DNA of 64,000 bases from contig JBEBHJ010000010.1 in assembly GCA_040081075.1 (NCBI GenBank), positions 1-64,000 on the forward strand, read 5' to 3'. Position 1 is the stretch's first letter. Every line of letters starts with the position of its first letter. The DNA comes from JANJUB01 sp040081075 (GTDB lineage Bacteria; Armatimonadota; Fimbriimonadia; Fimbriimonadales; Fimbriimonadaceae). A program made the position numbers and the translations under genes. The notes under the pieces are model-generated. The model saw only the letters and a list, made by a program, of their open reading frames with translations, had not been told where the DNA came from and did not search any database. This document shows positions 26,060-32,809 of the stretch, one piece after another.

Positions 26060-26599
26060 CTAGCGGTCCCACCACGCCATTTCTAAATGTCCGATTGCTC
26101 GTTTCTTGCGCAGTGATCCGTCTAATGTGATTCCTAGCACATACTTCTCGGCATCGGGATCGTCAACCCAGCTAGTGTAAGGTGGCTTCGCAGGTTGGGA
26201 ATCAAACCATACGTCAGCAATGACCACCGTCGACCCGAAGTGAGTTTCCGTGTAATCCTCCCAACTGGGCACTCGATGATCTTCAGCCGATGGAATTGGG
26301 TAATAAAAGTAGTGAAGGCCGGCTCGCCTCAAGGGGGGATTTAATTTTGCGGCTGGGCCGATCCACTTTTCGAACGGAGCTGGTGGAAGCCCCATTTCTT
26401 CTGCTTTGCCATAAGCGGTTCCTTCACAGTCGTTTCGGTACGCTTGGATAGCCAAGTAAATCTGCCGCATGTTCGAGATCGATTTAGTCTCAAGGGCGGC
26501 TTGTTTCGAACGACTGAAGACCGGATAGAGAACCCCTGCAACTGCCGCGATTATGGCGATAACCACTAGAATCTCTATCAAAGTGAACCCTTTCTTCAC
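26060..26599 (-). CDS. Type IV pseudopilin (prepilin N-terminal cleavage/methylation motif)
   Basis: 179 residues starting KKG-FTLIEILVVIAIIAAV, with the prepilin peptidase site after Gly4, a conserved Glu5 of the mature form and a 20-residue membrane helix. It then continues as PVFSRSKQAALETK and NMRQIYLAIQAYRND, typical of type II secretion or type IV pilus minor pilins in this group. The late H-x9-D-G motif of the DUF1559-like relatives is not clear. Its start overlaps the thioredoxin-like gene by ATGA. Confidence 0.85.
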   Translation of the reverse strand: MKKGFTLIEILVVIAIIAAVAGVLYPVFSRSKQAALETKSISNMRQIYLAIQAYRNDCEGTAYGKAEEMGLPPAPFEKWIGPAAKLNPPLRRAGLHYFYYPIPSAEDHRVPSWEDYTETHFGSTVVIADVWFDSQPAKPPYTSWVDDPDAEKYVLGITLDGSLRKKRAIGHLEMAWWDR

Positions 26600-27084
26600 T
26601 GCTTTGCCCTCAGAAGAAAGTTGGCTGAACGCTCATTGCGCTCCTGGAGAGCGATCAACGTTCCTTCAGAGTTCACCACGGCGAACCTCGGGGACCAAAA
26701 TGCATTTAGCTCATCATGAAGCTTCTCATCGCGGGTGACCTGAGCGTATGCTCCATTTGGCAATATCGTTCGATCTACGGTTTCTGCAGTAGTAACAAAG
26801 GCGACAGATTTCCAATTCTTGATATCCAGTTTCCGAAGGTCCTCTGAACCTCGGCTACATGCAGAACAGTTCCCAAGCAAAATGAGCAGGTGATTTCCGC
26901 TCTTAGCTTGAAGTGTTACTGGCAAGTCAACATGAGCTCCTAACTTTGGGTCGTTTTCAACTTTCAACTCCAGTTGCTCGCCATAGCTTTGATAGCGTGG
27001 GCCAGAGAGCCATATGACAAGGAAAGCCAACGCGATGCCGCAGGTTACGCAGGCTCCCACTGGGAGGATTTGCCCTTTTAGCAC
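26596..27084 (-). CDS. Membrane-anchored thioredoxin-like protein
   Basis: 162 residues. An N-terminal membrane anchor (about 7-27, GACVTCGIALAFLVIWL) precedes an extracytoplasmic thioredoxin-like fold. HLLILLGNCSACSRGSEDL gives a CxxC active site (CSAC), and SPRFAVVNSEGTLIAL supplies the cis-Pro strand and following beta hairpin. The start is GTG 27084 with GGAGGT nine bases upstream. It is first in the operon thioredoxin-like, pseudopilin, Cys-rich protein, hypothetical. Likely acts on disulfides outside the cytoplasm. Confidence 0.72.
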   Translation of the reverse strand: MLKGQILPVGACVTCGIALAFLVIWLSGPRYQSYGEQLELKVENDPKLGAHVDLPVTLQAKSGNHLLILLGNCSACSRGSEDLRKLDIKNWKSVAFVTTAETVDRTILPNGAYAQVTRDEKLHDELNAFWSPRFAVVNSEGTLIALQERNERSANFLLRAKQ

Positions 27085-27143
27085 GCGCTACTCACCTCCG
27101 TTGCTACACCAGTACTGTCTCATAAATACCTTTCTCCACTGGC

Positions 27144-27171
27144 ATGATATCACAGAATTCACGAAAAGCAA
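27144..27171 (-). promoter_or_regulatory. Predicted sigma-70-type promoter of the thioredoxin-pseudopilin operon
   Basis: On the minus strand TTGCTT (-35, 27171-27166) and TATCAT (-10, 27149-27144) are 16 bases apart in an A/T-rich stretch. They lie about 60 bases upstream of the GTG start at 27084. A short open frame of 11 codons (27123-27088) lies between. Confidence 0.5.
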
Positions 27172-27362
27172 AGAAAAAACGCAAAATGGGTCAAAATGTT
27201 CGGAGGTTCTTGCGAGGTGCCTTGAGAGGCTTAGAAAGTGACGTGCAGTCGGCGGCAATGTTTAAGCCTTTGGAGAAGCCACCACGTTTCAGTCTTAGAC
27301 TTGCAGAGCTACAATTTCAATAGGAGTGGTCCCAGCAAGAAGCCGCGCGCTCTGTGGTTTGA

Positions 27363-28751
27363 TTACTGCGGGGCGCCAGGCTTCGCCATTCGCGGCGTCA
27401 CCCCAACATTCGCTTCGCATCCGTCTAGATAACCATAGAGGTCATAGGGTTCGGCGGAATCGATGTGGGCGAGAACGAAGTCGCCGGGTTGGGCGGTGCC
27501 TCGGGCCAATACATGCCCATCAATCTCCGGCGCATCGCGGTGAGAGCGGCCGATCACCCACCCGTCGCGTACTTCATCTACCAGGACCCGAAGTTTGCGA
27601 CCAACCCAGTCCCGATTGACTTCGGTGCTGATTCGTTGTTGAGTTCTCATCAGGCGGTCGTAGCGGAGGTGCTTCACTCGGGTGGAGACCTGTCCTTCCA
27701 TGTCATAGCTTGGAGTTCCGGGCTCGCGGCTGAAAATGAAAGCGCCGACTCGGTCCAGTCTAGCTTCGGTAATGAAGTCAATCAGATTGTCAAACTCGCT
27801 ATCGGTTTCGCCGGGGAATCCGACAATGAAGGTTGTACGGATGGCAACACCCGGAATCCGATCCCGCACTCTTTGAATGAGCTTAAGGTAGCGATCTCCG
27901 TCCCACGGGCGCTTCATTCGGCGCAGAACATCGGGGTGGGAGTGCTGAAGGGGCATGTCAATGTACTTCGCCACTTTTGGCAACGTGGCCATGGCTTCGA
28001 TCACCTCGTCGGTGAGGCGATTGGGATAGAAGTAGAGAATCCGAATCCACTCGATTCCCTCGATGTCGTTGAGTTCCCTGAGTAAGCGGGGAAGGGTGAA
28101 CTCTTTGTACAAGTCGTAGCCGTACTGAGTGACGTCCTGAGCGATCAGGTTGATCTCTTTGCATCCGGTCGAGGCAAGGTGTTTTGCTTCTTCGATCAAG
28201 CGTTCGATCGGCTTTGACACGTGCGCGCCGCGGAAACTCGGAATCGTGCAAAAGGTGCATTTGTGGTCGCATCCTTCGCTCACTTTAAGGTAGGCGGACC
28301 AGGGTTTGCCAGTTCGAGCGCGGGTCTTTACGTCGGCCCATATGTGGTGGGGGGCGGCGCTTTCTTGTAAGGCACCCTTTCGAGTGAGGGTGTCGGCGAC
28401 GATGGAATCAAACCGCCCCATCTGACCAACACCGACATAGCTATCGGCTCCCGGGGCAAGTCTTTGAAGTTCTTCGCCCATCCTTTGAGCGAGGCATCCG
28501 GCGACAATAACCTTGCCCGTCCTGCCCGCCTTTTTCTCGCGGATTGCTTCCTTTATGGCTCGGATGCTCTCTTCTTTGGCGCTCTCGAGGAACCCGCACG
28601 TGTTGATGATCGTGACTTCGGACTTTCGGGCGGTTCCGTCAATGTCGTAGCCTTTGGATGCCAGCACTCCGGCGATTTCCTCACTGTCAACCTCGTTCTT
28701 GGCGCAGCCGAGTGTAACAATTTTGACCTTACCGGTTGGCGTAGATGGCAT
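27363..28751 (-). CDS. rimO: Ribosomal protein S12 methylthiotransferase (radical SAM)
   Basis: Adds a methylthio group to the conserved aspartate of ribosomal protein S12. It has an N-terminal UPF0004 domain with three cluster cysteines (TLGCAKNEVDSEE, NTCGF, VAGCLAQR), a radical SAM core with CxxxCxxC (GCDHKCTFCTIP), the typical NLIAQDVTQYGYD segment that separates RimO from MiaB, and a C-terminal TRAM domain. ATG 28751 is taken as start; a TTG at 28760 is also possible. The C-terminal 15 residues after the TRAM domain extend the usual length slightly. It is divergent from the riboswitch-led pseudopilin gene. Confidence 0.93.
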   Translation of the reverse strand: MPSTPTGKVKIVTLGCAKNEVDSEEIAGVLASKGYDIDGTARKSEVTIINTCGFLESAKEESIRAIKEAIREKKAGRTGKVIVAGCLAQRMGEELQRLAPGADSYVGVGQMGRFDSIVADTLTRKGALQESAAPHHIWADVKTRARTGKPWSAYLKVSEGCDHKCTFCTIPSFRGAHVSKPIERLIEEAKHLASTGCKEINLIAQDVTQYGYDLYKEFTLPRLLRELNDIEGIEWIRILYFYPNRLTDEVIEAMATLPKVAKYIDMPLQHSHPDVLRRMKRPWDGDRYLKLIQRVRDRIPGVAIRTTFIVGFPGETDSEFDNLIDFITEARLDRVGAFIFSREPGTPSYDMEGQVSTRVKHLRYDRLMRTQQRISTEVNRDWVGRKLRVLVDEVRDGWVIGRSHRDAPEIDGHVLARGTAQPGDFVLAHIDSAEPYDLYGYLDGCEANVGVTPRMAKPGAPQ

Positions 28752-28841
28752 GAACCTCAATTGTGGCTGTTTTTGAAAATTTTTCTCTTCGAACCTTGCT
28801 TTTTTCGAAATATGGCGTAAAATGATTGTGAAGAATATTAG

Positions 28842-28935
28842 CCCGCAGGGGGAGTTTCGATTTTAGAAACTGAGAGTTCCGAAAGGATGACCCCTTGAAC
28901 CTGATACGGAGAGATACCGACGAAGGGAATGTGGG
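28842..28935 (+). promoter_or_regulatory. TPP riboswitch aptamer (THI element)
   Basis: Conserved THI-box parts occur in order: P1 CCCGCA (28842-28847) pairs with TGTGGG (28930-28935); GGGGGAG; a P3 hairpin TTTC/GAAA; CTGAGA; GACCCCTTGAACCTGAT; a P4/P5 hairpin ACGGAGAGATACCG; and GACGAAGGGAA. The CTGAGA and the GAACCTGAT segment are the nearly invariant thiamine-pyrophosphate-binding parts. A terminator hairpin follows 17 bases later, so this looks like a transcriptional OFF switch. The next gene is a pseudopilin, not a thiamine gene. Confidence 0.93.
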
Positions 28936-28952
28936 GGTGATCCTCCGAAATG

Positions 28953-28990
28953 AGGTCGCCTCGCAAACATCGCGGGGCGGCCTATTTTTT
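28953..28990 (+). terminator. Riboswitch expression-platform terminator
   Basis: AGGTCGCCTCGC (28953-28964) pairs with GCGGGGCGGCCT (28972-28983) over twelve positions including two G-U pairs, followed by ATTTTTT (28984-28990). The pseudopilin Shine-Dalgarno (GAGGA) begins directly after the T-tract. Confidence 0.9.
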
Positions 28991-28999
28991 GAGGAAAAC

Positions 29000-29773
29000 A
29001 TGAAAAAATCAACCAGTTCGGCGTTTACGCTGATCGAACTACTCGTCGTTATCGCAATCATTGCCATCCTTGCGGCAATCCTCTTCCCGGTCTTTGCGCA
29101 GGCCAAGGAAGCGGCGAAGAAGACCGCTTGTTTAAGCAATGCCCGCCAAATTGGTATGGCTGTGAAAATGTATTTGGGCGACAACGACGATGTAATGCCG
29201 CTTTTTTATGCCTATAACTCGGCGCCAGCCGCGGGGCAGCCCGGACACAAGGGTGTTGAAGTAGAACTTGAGCCCTATTGCAAGAGCAAAGAAGTATTCA
29301 AGAGCCCCCTAGATCGCGGCGGCCCTTACACTTCGGTTGATGTTCCGGGAGCCGAAACTTATTGGAAGGCATATGGGAGTTCATATCGGTTCACCCAATG
29401 TGTGTACAGCGTGGCAGCTGGCGAGTCGTCTCAAAATAACACGCCGCTCACGTTTAATCGGACAGTGAGTGAAACGTCTTTTGAGTTCCCGTCCGAAACA
29501 CGAGCGTTACGGCTAGAGATGTTTCCGATCTTTGATCGCAAGATCGACGTGGGATGCGCTCGCTATGGATACGATTGCGATGCGCCTGCGAATTACTATC
29601 GACAGTGGGGTACGACTGGCGGTGCGATGATCTTTACGGATGGGCACGCCAAACATATTTCCGGGACTTTCGCGTTTGATGAGAGCCGCGTGGATGCGTC
29701 CGGCCACAAGAGCGGCGAACCCACAAGCGATCCTAACGCGTGGTCGGGAACTTGGTATTCGTTGTGCGATTAA
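29000..29773 (+). CDS. Type IV pseudopilin (DUF1559-like), behind a TPP riboswitch
   Basis: 257 residues. The prepilin signal has FTLIELLVVIAIIAILAAI after a short Lys/Ser leader, continuing with FPVFAQAKEAAKKTACLSN and ARQIGMAVKMYLGDNDD. The C-terminal MIFTDGHAKHISG is the late H/D-G motif of this large pseudopilin family. ATG 29000 is chosen for GAGGA six bases upstream; the reading frame open before it is riboswitch RNA. The body has paired cysteines (GCARYGYDCD). In this phylum such proteins are abundant and mostly unstudied; control by thiamine pyrophosphate suggests a role linked to thiamine supply. Confidence 0.88.
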   Translation: MKKSTSSAFTLIELLVVIAIIAILAAILFPVFAQAKEAAKKTACLSNARQIGMAVKMYLGDNDDVMPLFYAYNSAPAAGQPGHKGVEVELEPYCKSKEVFKSPLDRGGPYTSVDVPGAETYWKAYGSSYRFTQCVYSVAAGESSQNNTPLTFNRTVSETSFEFPSETRALRLEMFPIFDRKIDVGCARYGYDCDAPANYYRQWGTTGGAMIFTDGHAKHISGTFAFDESRVDASGHKSGEPTSDPNAWSGTWYSLCD

Positions 29774-29820
29774 GTTAAAACACGAGGGGGAGGTGAACCC
29801 GTCTTTGGAATATGCATTGC

Positions 29821-31134
29821 ATGAGACGGCTGCTTCCCCTTGCTCTTCTTGCCTGCGTTTCTTTTGCTTCTGCCGAACGGATTAATCACGCCGGTCGAAT
29901 TCTGGGAGCGACTCCCACCCTCACCGCACCGGTGCAGTTCAACACGGCCTCTTCAGACTCTGTTTTGGGCACCCTTCAAATCTTTCCACGCGATAATCCT
30001 TGGAACGAAGATGTTTCGCGCCGCCCGCGGCTGTCGAACTCGGATGCCATGATTGCCAAGATCAAGAGCGAGTTGCTCTCAAGCCGACAAACCCTGAGAG
30101 CGTTCTTTGAGATGAACTTCTGTTTGGTGCCCAATAATCAGCCGCTTGTGAGCCTTGATTTCGTCGATTACCCCGATCAATCCGATCCAAGCCCGTATCC
30201 CATTCCAACACTCCAACCCGTCGAAACATGGCCGAGAGAGACGGGAACTCAGACTCTGGATGATTGGCAGCGTGATGTTTTGGGTTGGGGTGGTGATCGA
30301 CACAGTATTACGCTTCAACCGAATAACGGCAACTTGTTTGAGACTTGGCAAATGATCAAGACGCCGAACGATACTTGGCAAGCCAGCAACGGTGCGAAGT
30401 TCAACATCAACTCCAACGCTCTAAGACCTTACGGCTGGACCTCGGGCGATGCCGCCGGGTTTCCGATGTTTCCGGCGCTGGTGCGATATGACGAAGTGAA
30501 GCGAGGTCGGATCGAGCATGCGCTTAGGCTAGTGGTCAAACACACGCGTCTTGGCCCGATTTATCCGGCTCGCCATCATGCTTCTGTTCCGGCTACAAGT
30601 GATCCCAATGTGCCTGCCATGGGCCAAAGATTGCGGCTGAAGTCCTCGTTTATAGTTCCGGCAACGTGGACCAAGGAAGAAAAGTTGATTCTAGAAGCGC
30701 TAAAAAAATATGGCGGAATGGTTTCGGATAACGGAAACTTCTTCAGCTTCTCGGTCACTCCCGATAACCGATGGCCGGATGGCTGCTTTGATCACCTCAA
30801 GACGATTGATGTGAACAATTTCGAGGTGATTCAAACGACCGGTGCTACGGAAGGGCCGCGCTCACCCAACGCCCCGACCGCAAATGCCGGAGCTGACATC
30901 ACTACAACCATGAATACCCAAGTCAGTTTGAACGGGGTTGTGGGCGGCGGAACGACCGCTCCGCTGGTGACGTGGTATCGGTATTCCGGTCCGGTTGCAG
31001 TGACGTTTACATCGACTTCGACAGCTTTGACCAAGGCAACGTTTAGTCAGGCGGGTATCTACACGCTGATGTTGAGATCGGACGATCGCGTTCATACGCC
31101 CGCTTACGACGCGGTCGTCGTTCGAGTTCAATAG
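29821..31134 (+). CDS. Exported protein with C-terminal PKD/Ig-like domain
   Basis: 437 residues from ATG 29821 (an ATG at 29812 is possible). The signal peptide ends near CVSFASA. The main part contains DNPWNEDVSRRPRL, ETWQMIKTP and RLRLKSSFIVPATWTKEEK, a pattern I associate with uncharacterised secreted proteins of several phyla. The last 90 residues (TANAGADITTTMNTQVSLNG onwards) form a PKD-like domain. It follows the pseudopilin gene by 47 bases on the same strand with no terminator in between, so it may also fall under the TPP riboswitch. Its 3' end overlaps the convergent propeller gene by seven bases. Confidence 0.72.
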   Translation: MRRLLPLALLACVSFASAERINHAGRILGATPTLTAPVQFNTASSDSVLGTLQIFPRDNPWNEDVSRRPRLSNSDAMIAKIKSELLSSRQTLRAFFEMNFCLVPNNQPLVSLDFVDYPDQSDPSPYPIPTLQPVETWPRETGTQTLDDWQRDVLGWGGDRHSITLQPNNGNLFETWQMIKTPNDTWQASNGAKFNINSNALRPYGWTSGDAAGFPMFPALVRYDEVKRGRIEHALRLVVKHTRLGPIYPARHHASVPATSDPNVPAMGQRLRLKSSFIVPATWTKEEKLILEALKKYGGMVSDNGNFFSFSVTPDNRWPDGCFDHLKTIDVNNFEVIQTTGATEGPRSPNAPTANAGADITTTMNTQVSLNGVVGGGTTAPLVTWYRYSGPVAVTFTSTSTALTKATFSQAGIYTLMLRSDDRVHTPAYDAVVVRVQ

Positions 31135-32135
31135 CGCAGCTTGATTTTGGATACGGCAAGGCCATCTGGAGATTTTCCTGCTTCGATCTTGCCAATAACC
31201 TTGAGTTCCTTGAGGTCAACAATGGCTACGGCGTAACCCATTTGTACGGAGCAATAGGCGATCTTGCTGTTGGGATGGACCGCCACGCCAACGGGGCCGG
31301 GATTTGTGGCCACCCCCGTGAACTTCTCACTGCCGCCATTCATGCTGATGCGCCCAAGAGGCTTGCGCGTATTCGCATCAAAGACAGCCAATTCGCCTGC
31401 AACAGGACACGGGACCAACACCTTTGAGCCATCGGGAGCGAACACAATACGATAGGGCAAACCCTCACACGCTATCGTTTCAACTGTCTTCATCGCTTGC
31501 GTATCTATCACCGATACCGTATTGTCGCTTCGGTTTCCCGTCCAAACAAACTTGGCGTCGGGCGAAACTCCCACTCCTTCCGAGCCTTTTCCGACGCCAA
31601 TATCACCGAGTTTGGTTCCAGTCTCGGTCTCAAATACGGATACGGTCGCGTCAACAATGTTAGCTGCATAGATTCGCTTGCCGGCGTAAGCCAACATGTG
31701 CGACGCGCGTTGTTTTGTCTCGTAAATTCGGCTGATTTTCTCGGTCGTCGTGTCCAATAAGATCAGGGCTCCCTTGACTTCGGATGTCGCGAAAACTTCA
31801 TCTTCGTTCTTCCAGGCTAAGCCATGCGGTCTCAGATATTCGCCGGTCGAAACGGTCTTCATAACTTTCCCGGTGGGCAGTTCGATAAGGGTGATGCTAT
31901 TGCCTGGTCCCTCCGCGTTGGCGGCCGTTCCGTAGTTTGCGATCGCCACGATTTTGCCTGATGGAGAAACAGCTGCCTCATGCGGACCAAAGCCGGTCTT
32001 GATCTTATGGATCACTTTGTTCGTCTTCAGGTCGGCCAGATAGACGTTGTGATCCTGCTGATTGCAAATGATCAGGGTGCCCTCAGATGCGGGAATCACC
32101 ATGAGAGAAAGTAGAGCGGCAAGCATCGCTCTCAA
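31128..32135 (-). CDS. Exported YVTN/YncE-type seven-bladed beta-propeller protein
   Basis: 335 residues with a signal peptide (LAALLSLMVIPASEG). Repeats of about 42 residues with the V-x-V-I-D/T-x-T-x-x-x-V signature: NVYLADLKTNKVIHKIKTG, NTVSVIDTQAMKTVETI, ELAVFDANTRKPLGRI and YAVAIVDLKELKVIGKI, each followed by P-x-G/D-hydrophobic-A-V. These propellers are common periplasmic or surface proteins without a uniform activity. It is followed by the toxin-antitoxin pair on the same strand, upstream of it in transcription, only 9 bases away. Confidence 0.82.
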   Translation of the reverse strand: MRAMLAALLSLMVIPASEGTLIICNQQDHNVYLADLKTNKVIHKIKTGFGPHEAAVSPSGKIVAIANYGTAANAEGPGNSITLIELPTGKVMKTVSTGEYLRPHGLAWKNEDEVFATSEVKGALILLDTTTEKISRIYETKQRASHMLAYAGKRIYAANIVDATVSVFETETGTKLGDIGVGKGSEGVGVSPDAKFVWTGNRSDNTVSVIDTQAMKTVETIACEGLPYRIVFAPDGSKVLVPCPVAGELAVFDANTRKPLGRISMNGGSEKFTGVATNPGPVGVAVHPNSKIAYCSVQMGYAVAIVDLKELKVIGKIEAGKSPDGLAVSKIKLRY

Positions 32136-32144
32136 GATACGAAA

Positions 32145-32546
32145 TTATGAAGTTGACGGGTTCCTAGGAGCGGTGTTCGATTTGAGCCAATCTGCCAACT
32201 CGGTTTCGCTTAACTCGCCCGCGGCCAGAGCTTGGAAGCAGAGGACCACTTGAACTTCCGATGCCGTGATGTCCAGGTCGTTGAGGATAAGGAAGGTTGT
32301 CATCACGACAAACGCGGTGCGTTTGTTGCCATCAATGAACGGATGATTTGAGCTGATCCCGAAGGCATAAGCCGCCGCCAACTCGATGATATTCTTGTGT
32401 TCGTAGTGAAACTGATTCTGCGGTCGATGCAGGGCAGATTCAAGAAGTCCAGCATCTCGAGCTCCATGCGATCCGCCGTAATGGAGGATTTCGAAGTCAT
32501 GGATTTGAAGAGCCTCGCTGGTCTTGATCCAACGAGGTTCCTTCAC
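32145..32546 (-). CDS. doc: Doc-family toxin (death-on-curing, Fic fold)
   Basis: 133 residues carrying the Doc catalytic loop HPFIDGNKRTA at about 68-78. In Doc toxins this loop phosphorylates elongation factor Tu, halting translation. ALLESALHRPQNQFHYE near the N-terminus is also typical of Doc proteins. It overlaps the antitoxin gene by four bases, antitoxin first, as in type II modules. The catalytic His, Asp, Asn, Lys and Arg are all present, so it should be active. Confidence 0.9.
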   Translation of the reverse strand: MKEPRWIKTSEALQIHDFEILHYGGSHGARDAGLLESALHRPQNQFHYEHKNIIELAAAYAFGISSNHPFIDGNKRTAFVVMTTFLILNDLDITASEVQVVLCFQALAAGELSETELADWLKSNTAPRNPSTS

Positions 32547-32767
32547 TTGGCGAGTTCACGCAATGCATTGGCATAGCGATGGGAAACCTCTCGGGCGATT
32601 TCCATAGCTTGCTCAAACTCGGGATCATGCTTCGAGATATTGTAACCATGGGCTGTTTCTTGGACATAGAGGGCATCGCCCTTTTTCACTCCCAACCGCT
32701 CGATAACATCCTTGGGCAGAATAACGCCCGCGCTATTCCCAATTTGAGTAACCTTCAACTTCTTCAT
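32543..32767 (-). CDS. AbrB/MazE-type swapped-hairpin antitoxin
   Basis: 74 residues. The DNA-binding fold is recognisable from KLKVTQIGNSAGVILPKDVI followed by ERLGVKKGDALYV, the SpoVT-AbrB/MazE pattern. The C-terminal helix (EQAMEIAREVSHRYANALRE) should wrap the Doc toxin. Doc with an AbrB-like rather than Phd-like antitoxin is a known mixed pairing. ATG 32767 lies just inside a perfect inverted repeat that probably serves as its operator. Confidence 0.88.
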   Translation of the reverse strand: MKKLKVTQIGNSAGVILPKDVIERLGVKKGDALYVQETAHGYNISKHDPEFEQAMEIAREVSHRYANALRELAK

Positions 32768-32770
32768 ATT

Positions 32771-32794
32771 ATGTTATAACAAATATTATAACAT
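32771..32794. promoter_or_regulatory. Inverted-repeat operator of the toxin-antitoxin operon
   Basis: ATGTTATAA (32771-32779) and TTATAACAT (32786-32794) form a perfect nine-base inverted repeat with a six-base spacer. It lies three bases upstream of the antitoxin start and contains a TATAAT-like -10 on the minus strand. The position fits autorepression by the antitoxin. Confidence 0.75.
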
Positions 32795-32809
32795 CTTTGT
32801 TCCCTTTCC

